Assembly (NCBI RefSeq): GCF_001677275.1
Contig: NZ_CP016177.1
Location: forward strand, 434,001 to 498,000
DNA from: Vibrio breoganii
GTDB lineage: Bacteria > Pseudomonadota > Gammaproteobacteria > Enterobacterales > Vibrionaceae
DNA: 64,000 nucleotides
Direction of reading: 5' to 3'
The notes under the pieces are model-generated. The model did not search any database and was not told where the DNA came from. It saw only the letters and a list, made by a program, of their open reading frames with translations. Positions within the stretch are counted from its first letter, which is position 1. The number at the start of each line of letters is the position of its first letter. Made by a program: the position numbers and the translations under genes. Of this stretch, positions 50,924 to 62,013 are shown in pieces.

Positions 50924-52429
50924 ATGACTGACCAAGTTCAAATTGATGAAAACAAACTGATTGCAGAGCGCCGTGCGAAATTGGATTCAATCCGCAAGGA
51001 GTGTCAAGCAAACGGTCACCCTAACGACTTTCGTCGTGACAGCCTAGCGGGTGACCTTCAAGCTCAGTTTGGTGAGAAATCAAAAGAAGAGCTAGAAGAA
51101 CTTAACCATGTTGTGGCTATTGCTGGCCGCATCATGGCAAAACGTGGTCCATTCTTGGTAATCCAAGAAACCTCTGGCCGCATCCAAGCATACGCTGCGA
51201 AAGATGTACAAAAAGACCTTAAAGCAAAATACCAAGGTCTTGATATCGGTGACATCGTTGGTGTTAAGGGTGCGCTGCATAAATCAGGTAAGGGTGACCT
51301 TTACGTGAACATGGCAGAGTACGAGTTGCTGACTAAAGCACTGCGTCCGCTACCAGAGAAGTTCCACGGTCTAACAGACCAAGAGATGCGTTACCGTCAG
51401 CGTTACGTTGACCTTATTGTGAATGAAGATTCTCGCTCTGCGTTCATCATTCGCTCTAAGCTAGTATCGTCAATCCGCAACTTCATGAGCTCAAAAGGCT
51501 ACCTAGAAGTTGAAACGCCAATGATGCATGTGATCCCAGGTGGCGCAACAGCGCGTCCATTTATCACACATCACAATGCGTTAGATATCGACATGTACTT
51601 GCGTGTTGCACCTGAACTTTACCTTAAGCGCCTAGTGGTTGGTGGCTTTGATCGTGTATTTGAGATCAACCGTAACTTCCGTAACGAAGGTCTATCTCCA
51701 CGCCACAACCCAGAATTCACTATGATGGAATTCTACCAAGCTTACTCTGACTACAAGGACCTAATGGACCTTACGGAAGAGATGTTAAGCACTGCGGCAA
51801 TGGATGTACTAGGTTCAACGTCAATGCCTTACGGTGAAGAAACCGTTGAGTTTGGTGGCACTTACGCTCGCATGAGTATGTTTGAAGCGATCAAGCACTA
51901 CAACCCAGACCATGCTGAGATCCAAGCGCTAACAGAAGCAGACCTACAAGATCGTGACAAGATGGTAGCCATCGCTAAATCTGTACACGTACAAGTAGAA
52001 ACATTCTGGACCTGTGGTCAGCTTCTTGAAGAGATCTTTGGTGAAACGGCTGAGCCTCAGCTAATTCAACCGACTTTCATTACAGGTTACCCTGCGGACA
52101 TCTCTCCATTGGCTCGCCGTAGCGACAGCAACCCGTTCTTCACTGACCGCTTTGAGTTCTTCATTGGTGGTCGCGAAGTAGCAAATGGTTTCTCTGAGCT
52201 TAACGATGCAGAAGATCAAGATGCGCGCTTTAAAGCACAGGTAGACGCGAAAGATGCAGGTGATGATGAAGCAATGTACTACGATGCTGATTACATTACA
52301 GCACTAGAGCACGGTCTTCCGCCGACAGCAGGTCAAGGTATTGGTATTGATCGCCTAGCGATGCTATTTACCAACACTCACACTATCCGTGACGTGATCC
52401 TATTCCCTGCGATGCGCCCTCAGCAATAA
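50924..52429 (+). CDS. lysS: Lysyl-tRNA synthetase (class II)
   Basis: LysS charges tRNA-Lys. The 501-residue protein (E. coli 505) has an N-terminal OB-fold anticodon-binding domain (about residues 60-145; [20 protein letters not shown], with QAYAAKD). The class II core follows with motif 1 in FLEVETPM-like [17 protein letters not shown], motif 2 in [19 protein letters not shown], and motif 3 in [15 protein letters not shown]. It is cotranscribed with prfB, as in E. coli. A terminator follows at 52452-52482. Confidence 0.98.
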   Translation: MTDQVQIDENKLIAERRAKLDSIRKECQANGHPNDFRRDSLAGDLQAQFGEKSKEELEELNHVVAIAGRIMAKRGPFLVIQETSGRIQAYAAKDVQKDLKAKYQGLDIGDIVGVKGALHKSGKGDLYVNMAEYELLTKALRPLPEKFHGLTDQEMRYRQRYVDLIVNEDSRSAFIIRSKLVSSIRNFMSSKGYLEVETPMMHVIPGGATARPFITHHNALDIDMYLRVAPELYLKRLVVGGFDRVFEINRNFRNEGLSPRHNPEFTMMEFYQAYSDYKDLMDLTEEMLSTAAMDVLGSTSMPYGEETVEFGGTYARMSMFEAIKHYNPDHAEIQALTEADLQDRDKMVAIAKSVHVQVETFWTCGQLLEEIFGETAEPQLIQPTFITGYPADISPLARRSDSNPFFTDRFEFFIGGREVANGFSELNDAEDQDARFKAQVDAKDAGDDEAMYYDADYITALEHGLPPTAGQGIGIDRLAMLFTNTHTIRDVILFPAMRPQQ

Positions 52430-52451
52430 TCGCAGTTATAGAAGAATGAAT

Positions 52452-52482
52452 AAGCCACATCAGCAATGATGTGGCTTTTTTT
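52452..52482 (+). terminator. Rho-independent terminator after prfB-lysS
   Basis: An 11-bp stem AAGCCACATCA/TGATGTGGCTT with a four-base loop is followed by seven T including the stem end. It also overlaps the region just past the convergent CBS gene stop. Confidence 0.9.
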
Positions 52483-52924
52483 ATGTTCCTGACTCTACGG
52501 GCTCAACTTCTTCTTGAAGCTCAAGTAGATTAATCGCAATAGCGACAAAATCACTGTCAGTAATAATGCCCACCAACTTGCTATTTTGGACGACGGGTAG
52601 ACACCCAACCTTGCGCTTTTGCATCATCATTGCACTTTCTCGCAATCCAGCATGAGGGCTTACGGTGATGACACTCTTACACATAGCTTGGTTAAGAGGG
52701 GTATCCAAGTTATACGCGCTTTTGTCAGGGTTAATCTGCAAGCTAGAGTCTTGAGCAGCCAATATATCCCTTTGAGTGACTAAGCCTAATAGCTCATCAT
52801 CAACATCGACAACGGGCACGTGCCTAATCTCATGCTCTGCCATCAGCCTTTTAGCATCAGCCAGGGTGTTGGAACGCAACAGGGTGTAGGGGTTGCGAGT
52901 CATAAGCTCGACAATTTTTATCAT
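52481..52924 (-). CDS. CBS-domain pair protein
   Basis: A 147-residue protein made of two CBS domains, about residues 8-60 and 78-132. They carry the typical blocks VELMTRNPYTLLRSNTLADA, EIRHVPVVDVDDELLGLVTQ, HAGLRESAMMMQ and GCLPVVQNSKLVGIITDSD. Such pairs bind adenosine nucleotides and regulate partner proteins; stand-alone forms lack an assigned role. An AGGAG ribosome site lies eight bases before the ATG. It converges on lysS and is divergent from the serine protease. Confidence 0.85.
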   Translation of the reverse strand: MIKIVELMTRNPYTLLRSNTLADAKRLMAEHEIRHVPVVDVDDELLGLVTQRDILAAQDSSLQINPDKSAYNLDTPLNQAMCKSVITVSPHAGLRESAMMMQKRKVGCLPVVQNSKLVGIITDSDFVAIAINLLELQEEVEPVESGT

Positions 52925-53065
52925 AATAATCTCCTAGCAAGTTCCTAATCGATTCAACTGATTTAACTATAGTAATCAGGCTTATTTTATACTTTGATTT
53001 ACCCCTAATATTTGCCCAAATAATTTCATATTTAAGTGAATACATTAGCGATGATTTCATTCGCT

Positions 53066-53082
53066 ATGTGATCTGCCTCATA
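53066..53082. promoter_or_regulatory. CRP-like site before the serine protease gene
   Basis: TGTGA-TCTGCC-TCATA matches nine of ten CRP core positions and lies about 120 bases before the protease start. The 14-mer ATGTGATCTGCCTC is identical to one in the carAB leader at 2415-2428. Confidence 0.4.
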
Positions 53083-53197
53083 TGCTTGAATTGTTTTTTA
53101 CCGTGTGCTGTTTTTTTTTAACCGATTGATTCATTGTTATAAGTGGCTTATGACTATAAAAGTCAGACTATTTAGATACTTATAAACGGAATTGGCT

Positions 53198-54439
53198 ATG
53201 AAAAAATGGATTTTACCTTTGGTTGCAACAACTGCATCAATGGGAGCTCAGGCTATCACTCTAGGGGATGAAGATACTGAGGCTAGTTATCGTGTCAGCA
53301 TACGCTCTAGTCATATGGCAGAGTTTCCTCTTTGTAGCGGAACCTTGATTAGAGATCAGTGGGTTTTAACAGCAGCTCACTGTGTCGTCTTTTCTGGTAA
53401 TGAAGATGAGTTAGTAGAAAAAGATTACTATGTAGCTCTACCAGGAGAGTTAACCATCACACATGGTGCGGCTCATCTGAGGGACGATATAGCTGAGGAT
53501 ATAACTAATTTTGCCTATGTTTCTCATGTTGTAGTGCATGAAGATTATCGAAGGATAAGTAGTGTCGAGGTACAAGAAGATGGACTGGAATTAGTAAGCA
53601 CAGAATTAACTAATGATATTGCATTATTGAGATTAACTTCTCCTCTACTTGACATAGAAGTAGCAGAAATCGCTTCACCAGAGGTTATGGAGCTACTAGA
53701 AGTTCAGCTCGCATCTCAGTGGCCGCTAGAGAATAATGCTGCTAGACCTGAAAATGTAACGATACATGGTTGGGGTAGCACAGATGTGTATGACCCGTGG
53801 GGTGACACTGTTGAACTTCAGCAACAAACAACTAAACAAGCTTTCTATCCAATAGATGAATGTTTCACTCGACTAGAAGAAGGCAAAGACTTTCCAGATT
53901 TTATTTCTTCAGCTTTTGAACCATCAAAAATATGCACTAAACCAACTAAGCTTCAGCCATTTGAGAATCCTGAAACAGGACAAGATGACGGTCAAGTCTA
54001 CGGTAATTCAGCATGCATAGGTGATTCTGGAGGTGCATTAGTATCTGATTACAATGATAAAAGCTATCAGATTGGTGTTATCAGTGGAGCGCCATTGATT
54101 TTACCTGTTTGTGGATCCGTGACCATTCCAAGTTTTCACACAAAAGTTTCGTACTTTCATGATTGGATTACGAGCTATGTTGATAGTGATGAAGTACCTA
54201 GTTCAACAATAATGGCTCCGAATTTTATTCAAAACGCACAGATTCCCCAAGATGATGAGTCTGATCCGTCTATCCCTTCTGAGGAAGAAGTCTTGCCTGA
54301 AGAGGGAACGTGTAATGAAGATGATACAGTGTTCTTAGACTGCGGTAGTTCTGACTCGTCTGGTAGTTTAGGCGGTATTTGGTTAGGGCTTTTAGGTTTA
54401 ATTACATTTATCAGGCGTTTCAGATATCAATCGTCTTAG
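53198..54439 (+). CDS. Secreted trypsin-like serine protease with GlyGly-CTERM anchor
   Basis: A 413-residue S1-family protease. The signal peptide MKKWILPLVATTASMGAQA is followed directly by the chymotrypsin fold, with His61 in VLTAAHC, Asp140 in TNDIALLRL and Ser277 in GDSGGAL. The C-terminus has an acidic Pro/Glu-rich linker, two Cys (TCNEDD, LDCGSS), then a GlyGly-CTERM tail: SSGSLGGIWLGLLGLITF and basic RRFRYQ. Such tails are processed by rhombosortase after type II secretion (V. cholerae VesB is an example). I start at ATG 53198; an in-frame TTG six bases earlier is less likely. Codon use is more AT-rich than in lysS and queA on either side. Confidence 0.9.
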   Translation: MKKWILPLVATTASMGAQAITLGDEDTEASYRVSIRSSHMAEFPLCSGTLIRDQWVLTAAHCVVFSGNEDELVEKDYYVALPGELTITHGAAHLRDDIAEDITNFAYVSHVVVHEDYRRISSVEVQEDGLELVSTELTNDIALLRLTSPLLDIEVAEIASPEVMELLEVQLASQWPLENNAARPENVTIHGWGSTDVYDPWGDTVELQQQTTKQAFYPIDECFTRLEEGKDFPDFISSAFEPSKICTKPTKLQPFENPETGQDDGQVYGNSACIGDSGGALVSDYNDKSYQIGVISGAPLILPVCGSVTIPSFHTKVSYFHDWITSYVDSDEVPSSTIMAPNFIQNAQIPQDDESDPSIPSEEEVLPEEGTCNEDDTVFLDCGSSDSSGSLGGIWLGLLGLITFIRRFRYQSS

Positions 54440-54460
54440 TTTTAGATATATTTAAAGTAG

Positions 54461-54494
54461 AAAAATGCCCAGTGTTTTCATTGGGCATTTTTCT
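54461..54494 (+). terminator. Rho-independent terminator after the serine protease
   Basis: An 11-bp stem AAAAATGCCCA/TGGGCATTTTT with a ten-base loop has T at its 3' side and A at its 5' side. Confidence 0.85.
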
Positions 54495-54605
54495 TTGGTG
54501 ATAGCTATAGCTACGCTTCTATATTGAGCATCTTTCCTTGATCTTGTCAGGGGGCAATCTATACTAGCGCCCTGCAAAATATTTAGCCTAGGAACGTTAA
54601 TCGCC

Positions 54606-55658
54606 ATGCAAGTTTCAGATTTTCATTTTGATCTACCCGATGAATTGATCGCGCGCTACCCAATGCCGGATCGTACCTCGAGCCGCCTGCTGCAATTGAC
54701 GGGCAATAGCGGTGAAGTTCAAGATAAAAACTTTACTGATATGCTGGACTTGGTGTGCGAGGGTGACTTGTTAGTGTTTAACAACACTCGAGTGATCCCA
54801 GCTCGCGTATTTGGTCGTAAGGCCAGTGGTGGCAAAATAGAGGTTCTGGTTGAGAGAATGGTGGATGAGCATACGATATTGGCTCATGTACGCTCTTCAA
54901 AATCACCAAAGCCGGGTACTGAGTTGTTTCTTGGCGATAAAGATCAGTATGCAGCTGTTATGGTTGCTAGGCACGATGCCTTGTTTGAGATTCGTTTTAC
55001 CTCTGATAAAGCCGTGCTACAAATCCTAGAAGAAGTTGGCCACATGCCTTTGCCTCCTTATATTGATCGTCCTGATGAGGACTCAGATCAGGAGCGCTAT
55101 CAAACGGTTTACAATGAGAAACCAGGAGCCGTGGCGGCGCCAACAGCAGGTCTGCACTTTGATGATGAGATCCTAGAAAAGATTAAAGCAAAAGGCGCAA
55201 ATCTTGCGTTTGTTACCTTGCACGTAGGCGCAGGTACCTTCCAGCCAGTGCGTGTTGATAATATTCTCGAGCACCACATGCACGCTGAATACGTAGAAGT
55301 CACTCAAGAAGTAGTTGATGCGATTAATGAGACCAAAGCCAAAGGCGGTCGCGTTATTGCAGTAGGCACGACTTCTGTGCGCTCATTGGAGAGCGCAGCT
55401 CAAGATGCAGTTCGCAAAGGCACTGAGCTAAAGCCATTCTTTGGTGATACCGATATCTTTATTTACCCAGGTTACGAGTTTCAACTTATTGACTGCTTGC
55501 TGACCAACTTCCATTTACCAGAGTCGACACTGATTATGTTAGTGAGTGCCTTTGCAGGCTACGACAATGTAATGGGAGCTTACCTGCATGCAGTGGAGCA
55601 CAAGTATCGCTTCTTTAGCTATGGCGATGCGATGTTCGTAACTCGTAAGGGCTTGTAA
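54606..55658 (+). CDS. queA: S-adenosylmethionine:tRNA ribosyltransferase-isomerase QueA
   Basis: QueA moves the ribosyl part of SAM onto preQ1-tRNA to make epoxyqueuosine. The 350-residue protein (E. coli 356) starts [19 protein letters not shown]. Conserved blocks are [63 protein letters not shown] and [20 protein letters not shown]. It begins queA-tgt-yajC-secDF, and the 205 bases before tgt contain strong hairpins. Confidence 0.97.
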   Translation: MQVSDFHFDLPDELIARYPMPDRTSSRLLQLTGNSGEVQDKNFTDMLDLVCEGDLLVFNNTRVIPARVFGRKASGGKIEVLVERMVDEHTILAHVRSSKSPKPGTELFLGDKDQYAAVMVARHDALFEIRFTSDKAVLQILEEVGHMPLPPYIDRPDEDSDQERYQTVYNEKPGAVAAPTAGLHFDDEILEKIKAKGANLAFVTLHVGAGTFQPVRVDNILEHHMHAEYVEVTQEVVDAINETKAKGGRVIAVGTTSVRSLESAAQDAVRKGTELKPFFGDTDIFIYPGYEFQLIDCLLTNFHLPESTLIMLVSAFAGYDNVMGAYLHAVEHKYRFFSYGDAMFVTRKGL

Positions 55659-55742
55659 ATTAAGTTGAAATGTTAGATACCATTCCGGTTTAATCTGAAG
55701 GGTTCTATACAATTCATTTCGTGAGTGCTAGCTATGCTAGGA

Positions 55743-55818
55743 GGCCTTGCCCTGCAGGGCCTTTCGCGTAAAACGCGGCCACTCTTTTTTGGGACAAGTC
55801 GAAAAGTCGATTCTTGTC
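55743..55818 (+). promoter_or_regulatory. Structured region between queA and tgt
   Basis: Two structures follow each other. The first is closed by GGCC/GGCC (55743-55746, 55777-55780), contains the palindrome GCCCTGCAGGGC and CGCG-TAAAA-CGCG, and ends in ACTCTTTTTT, so it could be a terminator or attenuator. The second pairs GGACAAG with CTTGTCC (55792-55798, 55812-55818). The tgt start is 46 bases further on. Confidence 0.55.
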
Positions 55819-55860
55819 CTAAACTAACCGTCAGATTGTTTCTCTGGCACATTGGAGTAA

Positions 55861-57000
<1,140 letters not shown>

Positions 57001-57050
57001 ATACAATCATAGAAGGTGATGTAATCATACAAATTGTTGCATCTTCCTTG

Positions 57051-57094
57051 GTGGCTTTGTCGCTTGCCCCTTGAAAAAGGGACGACGAGGCCAC
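57051..57094 (+). promoter_or_regulatory. Long hairpin upstream of yajC
   Basis: GTGGCTTTGTCG (57051-57062) pairs with CGACGAGGCCAC (57083-57094) with two wobbles. An inner CCCTT/AAGGG continues the stem. No T tract follows, so it is not a simple terminator; it is 48 bases before the yajC start. Confidence 0.5.
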
Positions 57095-57142
57095 ATTTAG
57101 TCTTATAACTTAAATTTATTATTTTTTAAAAGGGGATTTTTA

Positions 57143-57478
57143 ATGAGTCTATTCATTTCTCAAGCTCACGCAGCTGCAGAAGGTGGAGCACAAGGTGGTG
57201 GTTTTGAGATGCTGATCATGCTTGGCATGTTCGCTGTTATCTTTTACTTCATGATTTACCGTCCACAATCTAAGCGCGTTAAAGAGCACAAAAACCTAAT
57301 CGCTTCTATGGGCAAGGGTGATGAAGTTCTAACTAGCGGTGGTTTAGTGGGCAAGATTACTTCAATCTCAGAAGAGAATGATTTTCTTGCTATCGAACTG
57401 AACCCAAATAACGAAGTTGTAATTAAAAAGGACTTTGTTACTGCAGTGCTACCAAAAGGTACGCTGAAATCTCTTTAA
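57143..57478 (+). CDS. yajC: Preprotein translocase accessory subunit YajC
   Basis: YajC is a small inner-membrane partner of SecD-SecF. The 111-residue protein has a short N-terminal tail, one membrane helix (FEMLIMLGMFAVIFYFMIY), then the conserved basic turn RPQSKRVKEHKNLIASMGKGDEV, given as RPQSKRVKEHK and NLIASMGKGDEV, and a beta-rich end. The ATG has AAAAGGGG upstream. secD starts 22 bases later. Confidence 0.95.
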   Translation: MSLFISQAHAAAEGGAQGGGFEMLIMLGMFAVIFYFMIYRPQSKRVKEHKNLIASMGKGDEVLTSGGLVGKITSISEENDFLAIELNPNNEVVIKKDFVTAVLPKGTLKSL

Positions 57479-57500
57479 GAACAGCTAGAGGATCCTCGCT

Positions 57501-59354
57501 GTGTTAAACCGTTATCCGTTATGGAAGTACTTGATGGTAGTTATGGCCATCTTAGTTGCGGCTTTGTACGCGCTTCCGAATCTTTACGGTGAAGATCCAG
57601 CCATTCAAGTTACAGGGGCACGTGGTGCCTCTGTTGATATGGCAACCATGGATACTGTCACCAAGGCTCTTGATAAAGAGAACCTTTCCCATAAATCTAT
57701 CGCCTTAGAGAATGGCTCCATTCTTGTTCGTTTTAGCGACACTGATACTCAAATTAGTGCACGTGATATCATTAGCGAAGCGCTAGGCTCAGATCTTATT
57801 GTTGCACTTAACCTTGCTCCTGCTACTCCACACTGGTTAGAAACCATTGGTGCAGCTCCGATGAAGCTTGGTCTTGATCTACGTGGTGGTGTTCACTTCC
57901 TGATGGAAGTGGATATGGACGCTGCTATGGATAAGCTGATTGCGCAGCAAGAAGAGGCCTTCCGTAGTGAATTACGCGAAGACAGAATTCGTTACCGCGC
58001 AATTCGAGCGGGTAAAGATTCAGTTGAAGTGATTCTGCGTGATGCTGAGCAGCTTGCTCAAGCAGAAACCACGCTTAAGTCTAAGCACCCAGACATGATA
58101 TTTGTTGATTCAGATAGCAATGGTCGCTTTATGCTGACGGCTACTTTCAACGAAACGCGTCTTACTGAAATTCGCAACTACGCTGTTGAGCAAAATATTA
58201 CTATCTTGCGTAACCGTGTGAACGAATTAGGTGTTGCTGAGCCATTGGTTCAACGTCAAGGCTCTAGCCGTATCGTTGTTGAACTGCCAGGTGTTCAAGA
58301 CACTGCGCGCGCTAAAGAAATCCTAGGTGCTACGGCAACACTAGAGTTCCGTGAAGTGGATATGCAGGCGGACTTAGCCGCTGCTGCCAATGGTCGTGTA
58401 CCAGCTGGTAGTGAAGTTAAGTATGACCGAGATGGTCGTCCAGCTGTATTGAAAAAGCGTGTCATTCTTGGTGGTTCTAGCATTACCGATGCAAGCTCAA
58501 GTGCTGATGAATATGGCCGTCCTCAAGTAAACATCTCGCTAGATAGCGAAGGTGGTAGCAAGATGTCTGCTTTCTCTCGTCAGAACATTGGCAAGTTGAT
58601 GGCAACGGTATTTGCTGAATACAAAGACAGTGGTAAGCGCACACCTGAAGGCAAGGTCATCCTTGATAAGCACGAAGAAGTCATCAACCAAGCGACCATT
58701 CAGTCAGCTCTTGGCCGTAGCTTCCGTATCACAGGTATCGATTCTGCTTCTGAAGCACACAACCTAGCATTACTACTTCGTGCCGGTGCATTGATTGCGC
58801 CAATCTCGATTGTAGAAGAGCGCACCATTGGTCCTTCTATGGGTCAGCAGAATATCGATATGGGTATTCAGGCGTGTATCTGGGGTATGGTGGCAGTAAT
58901 GCTATTTACTCTTATTTACTACCGTAAGTTTGGCTTCATTGCCAACATGGCACTAATGGCGAACCTTGTATTGATTATCGGTGTAATGTCGATGATTCCT
59001 GGTGCGACTATGACGCTACCGGGTATTGCGGGTATCGTATTGACAGTCGGTATGGCGGTGGATGCCAACGTGCTGATATTCGAGCGTATCCGTGAAGAAT
59101 TGCGTGAAGGTCGAAACCCTCAGCAAGCGATTCACCAAGGTTACGCGAACGCATTTAGCACCATTGCCGATGCCAACATCACAACGCTACTGACCGCAAT
59201 CATCTTGTTTGCTGTAGGTACCGGTGCGATTAAAGGCTTTGCTGTGACTCTGTCTATCGGTATTTTAACCTCAATGTTTACTGCGATTATCGGTACACGT
59301 TGTGTGGTTAACCTGCTGTACGGCGGTAAGCGCGTTAACAAACTGTCGATCTAA
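57501..59354 (+). CDS. secD: Protein translocase subunit SecD
   Basis: SecD with SecF uses the ion gradient (sodium in marine vibrios) to pull proteins out on the periplasmic side. The 617-residue protein (E. coli 615) has one N-terminal helix, a large periplasmic domain with [16 protein letters not shown] and [15 protein letters not shown], then five C-terminal helices with [24 protein letters not shown] [19 protein letters not shown], the ion-pathway Asp being in this motif. The start is GTG at 57501, with AGAGGA upstream. secF follows after 14 bases. This is the main secDF pair. Confidence 0.97.
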   Translation: MLNRYPLWKYLMVVMAILVAALYALPNLYGEDPAIQVTGARGASVDMATMDTVTKALDKENLSHKSIALENGSILVRFSDTDTQISARDIISEALGSDLIVALNLAPATPHWLETIGAAPMKLGLDLRGGVHFLMEVDMDAAMDKLIAQQEEAFRSELREDRIRYRAIRAGKDSVEVILRDAEQLAQAETTLKSKHPDMIFVDSDSNGRFMLTATFNETRLTEIRNYAVEQNITILRNRVNELGVAEPLVQRQGSSRIVVELPGVQDTARAKEILGATATLEFREVDMQADLAAAANGRVPAGSEVKYDRDGRPAVLKKRVILGGSSITDASSSADEYGRPQVNISLDSEGGSKMSAFSRQNIGKLMATVFAEYKDSGKRTPEGKVILDKHEEVINQATIQSALGRSFRITGIDSASEAHNLALLLRAGALIAPISIVEERTIGPSMGQQNIDMGIQACIWGMVAVMLFTLIYYRKFGFIANMALMANLVLIIGVMSMIPGATMTLPGIAGIVLTVGMAVDANVLIFERIREELREGRNPQQAIHQGYANAFSTIADANITTLLTAIILFAVGTGAIKGFAVTLSIGILTSMFTAIIGTRCVVNLLYGGKRVNKLSI

Positions 59355-59368
59355 TTGAAGGTATTTCC

Positions 59369-60316
59369 ATGTTTCAAATAATGAAAGCTGACAAAACGAT
59401 CGACTTTATGCGCTGGTCAAAAGGCGCAGTAGTATTTTCGTTGTTAATGATTGCAGCTTCTATCTATACCATTTCAACTAACTGGTTGAACTGGGGTCTA
59501 GATTTTACCGGTGGTACTCTGATTGAGGTGGGTTTTGAACACCCAGCTAATCTAGAAGAAATCCGAGCCTCTCTTGATGAAAAAGGCTTTGGCGATGCAA
59601 CCGTGCAAAACTTTGGTTCTGCTCGTGATGTAATGGTGCGTTTACGCCCACGTGAAGATCTACAAGGTGAGCAGCTTGGTAGTCAAATCATTCGTGCTCT
59701 AGAAGAAGGCACTGGCGAATCTGTTGAGATGCGCCGTGTTGAATTTGTGGGGCCTAATGTAGGTGACGAACTGGCAGAGGCGGGTGGTCTGGCGATCATC
59801 GTTTCTCTTATTTGTATCTTGCTGTACGTGTCTATGCGATTTGAATGGCGTCTGGCTGCGGGTGCGGTACTTGCACTAGCGCACGACGTTATCATTACGG
59901 TGGGTATCTTCTCTATCATGCAGATTGAGGTAGACCTGACCATCGTTGCGGCACTATTGACGGTTGTCGGTTACTCCCTCAACGATACCATCGTTGTATT
60001 TGACCGGATTCGTGAGAACTTCCGTAAGATGCGTAAGGGTGACTCGGTTGAGATCATCAATGGTGCAATTACTCAGACATTGAGCCGTACCTTGATAACA
60101 TCCGGTACTACCTTGTTCGTAGTTGTCGCCCTATTTACTAAAGGCGGCGCTAACATCCACGGCTTTGCAACAGCATTGCTATTGGGTATTACAGTAGGTA
60201 CGTACTCATCTATCTATGTAGCATCGAACTTGGCGCTGAAACTGGGTGTCTCTCGTGAGCACTTAATGCCACCTCAAGTTGAGAAGGAAGGCGCAGAATT
60301 TGACGAAATGCCTTAA
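59369..60316 (+). CDS. secF: Protein translocase subunit SecF
   Basis: The partner of SecD, 315 residues with six membrane helices. LDFTGGTLIEVGFEHP follows the first helix, then a periplasmic loop, and VGYSLNDTIVVFDRIRENF holds the conserved Asp/Arg. SRTLITSGTTLFVV is also typical. It ends the secDF unit, with a terminator at 60345-60374. Confidence 0.97.
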   Translation: MFQIMKADKTIDFMRWSKGAVVFSLLMIAASIYTISTNWLNWGLDFTGGTLIEVGFEHPANLEEIRASLDEKGFGDATVQNFGSARDVMVRLRPREDLQGEQLGSQIIRALEEGTGESVEMRRVEFVGPNVGDELAEAGGLAIIVSLICILLYVSMRFEWRLAAGAVLALAHDVIITVGIFSIMQIEVDLTIVAALLTVVGYSLNDTIVVFDRIRENFRKMRKGDSVEIINGAITQTLSRTLITSGTTLFVVVALFTKGGANIHGFATALLLGITVGTYSSIYVASNLALKLGVSREHLMPPQVEKEGAEFDEMP

Positions 60317-60344
60317 GCCTTCGTTTAATTTCTAGTAGTCTTTT

Positions 60345-60374
60345 AAAGCGGTCAACGGTGAGTTGGCCGCTTTT
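60345..60374 (+). terminator. Rho-independent terminator after secF
   Basis: A 12-bp stem AAAGCGGTCAAC/GTTGGCCGCTTT (one wobble) with a five-base loop is followed by a short T tract. Confidence 0.85.
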
Positions 60375-60404
60375 CTTTTGAGCCCAATGTTGTAAGGAAA
60401 CACC

Positions 60405-60836
60405 ATGTCAGTAATTACGAAGAACAGTGCAGTGACTATGCACTTTGCTATCAAGCTTGAAGATGGGTCTATTGCCGATAGCACCTATCAAATGGGTAAG
60501 CCCGCTAAGTTAGTGATTGGTGATGGCAGTTTGAGTGACAACTTTGAGGCATGCTTGCTGGGTTTGCAGGCAGGAGACAAAAATAGTGTTGAGCTAAAAG
60601 CAATCGACGCTTTTGGTTTATCTAACCCAGATAACATTCACCATATGGATCGTGCCAAGTTTGTGGGTGAGGCCCAGGTTGAGGTAGGCACTATCATGGC
60701 GTTTAACGGTCCTGATGGTGTAGAGATCCCAGGCATCATTACTGAGATTGCCGGCGATTCAGTGACCGTCGATTTCAACCATCCTCTAGCAGGTCGTGAT
60801 GTCACCTTCGACGTGGAAATCGTCGCGATTGATTAG
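60405..60836 (+). CDS. fkpB: FKBP-type peptidyl-prolyl isomerase (FkpB/SlpA)
   Basis: A 143-residue FKBP-type prolyl isomerase of the SlyD-like short class. It opens VTMHFAIKLEDGSIADSTY, has the insert-in-flap arrangement with DGSLSDNFEACLLGLQAGDK, and ends with VDFNHPLAGRDVTFDVEI. E. coli fkpB lies directly before ispH, as here. It is likely cytoplasmic because no signal peptide is present. AAGGAAAC lies before the ATG. Confidence 0.93.
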   Translation: MSVITKNSAVTMHFAIKLEDGSIADSTYQMGKPAKLVIGDGSLSDNFEACLLGLQAGDKNSVELKAIDAFGLSNPDNIHHMDRAKFVGEAQVEVGTIMAFNGPDGVEIPGIITEIAGDSVTVDFNHPLAGRDVTFDVEIVAID

Positions 60837-61002
60837 CACTCGAACATCCTACTCTTCAACTAAACTTACCTAGCGGGAATACCCACTCACTATTCGTGGT
60901 CATTCCTGTCTTGAGGTTACCTCGATAATATCGGTACAATGGCGCGACTTTGAGTTGCTCATTGACTGGGTAACAAGGCCTTCACTAATGAAAGATAAGA
61001 CA

Positions 61003-61947
61003 ATGGAAATCCTATTAGCTAACCCTCGTGGTTTTTGTGCCGGTGTAGACCGAGCAATCAGCATCGTCGAGCGAGCGCTTGAGATGTATCAACCACCGAT
61101 CTATGTCCGTCATGAAGTGGTGCACAACCGTTTTGTGGTAGAAGGACTTAAGGCACGTGGAGCCATTTTTGTCGAAGAACTCAGTGAAGTACCAGACGAC
61201 AACATTGTTATCTTTTCGGCGCACGGTGTTTCTCAAGCCGTACGCAAAGAAGCCAAGCTGCGTGATTTAACCGTCTTTGATGCAACCTGTCCTCTAGTGA
61301 CTAAAGTGCATATGGAGGTGGCTCGCGCCAGCCGTAAGAGCATCGAAGTGGTACTTATTGGCCATGCTGGACACCCAGAAGTAGAAGGCACCATGGGGCA
61401 GTACGCCAGCGAAACCGGCGGTATGTATCTAGTGGAGAAGCCGGAAGATGTAGACTCACTAGTAGTGAAAGACCCATCTAATCTGCACTACGTGAGCCAG
61501 ACTACGCTCTCAGTGGATGAAACTGCGGATGTGATCGATAGATTGCGTCAAGTGTTCCCTGAGATCCAAGGGCCACGTAAAGATGACATTTGCTACGCTA
61601 CTCAAAACCGTCAAGATGCGGTACGCACAATGGCAAATGAAGTAGACGTGATGATAGTCGTGGGTTCCAAGAACTCATCGAACTCGACGCGACTTAAAGA
61701 GCTAGCGGAGAAACTAGGTACTCCAGCCTATCTGACCGATTGCCCTGAAGATCTTGATGCACAGTGGTTCAAGGGTAAGGATAAGGTGGGTATGACAGCT
61801 GGAGCCTCTGCACCTGAAGAGCTCGTTAATACCATCCTAGATAAGATCAAGACCTTATCGGATTGCAATGTGGTGACAGAAATTACCGGTCGCGAAGAGA
61901 ATATGTTCTTCGAAGTCCCTAAAGAGTTACAAGTTAAAGCGGTTTAG
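61003..61947 (+). CDS. ispH: 4-hydroxy-3-methylbut-2-enyl diphosphate reductase IspH
   Basis: IspH makes IPP and DMAPP in the last step of the MEP isoprenoid pathway, using an iron-sulfur cluster. The three cluster cysteines are in [14 protein letters not shown] (Cys12), [12 protein letters not shown] and [11 protein letters not shown]. Other blocks are [26 protein letters not shown] and [13 protein letters not shown] start at ATG 61003 ([12 protein letters not shown], 314 aa), matching E. coli [12 protein letters not shown]. ATGs at 60988 and an earlier one in frame lack family support; the 60988 start has a weak AAGG and cannot be excluded. It is followed by a strong bidirectional terminator. 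Confidence 0.95.
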   Translation: MEILLANPRGFCAGVDRAISIVERALEMYQPPIYVRHEVVHNRFVVEGLKARGAIFVEELSEVPDDNIVIFSAHGVSQAVRKEAKLRDLTVFDATCPLVTKVHMEVARASRKSIEVVLIGHAGHPEVEGTMGQYASETGGMYLVEKPEDVDSLVVKDPSNLHYVSQTTLSVDETADVIDRLRQVFPEIQGPRKDDICYATQNRQDAVRTMANEVDVMIVVGSKNSSNSTRLKELAEKLGTPAYLTDCPEDLDAQWFKGKDKVGMTAGASAPEELVNTILDKIKTLSDCNVVTEITGREENMFFEVPKELQVKAV

Positions 61948-61962
61948 CGTTTATTTGAATAC

Positions 61963-61994
61963 AAAAAACGGGCTCCCAATGGGGAGCCCGTTTT
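61963..61994. terminator. Bidirectional terminator between ispH and cstA
   Basis: A 10-bp stem ACGGGCTCCC/GGGAGCCCGT with a four-base loop is preceded by A and followed by T. Confidence 0.92.
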
Positions 61995-62013
61995 GTTTTG
62001 TGCAGCCTGAGTT

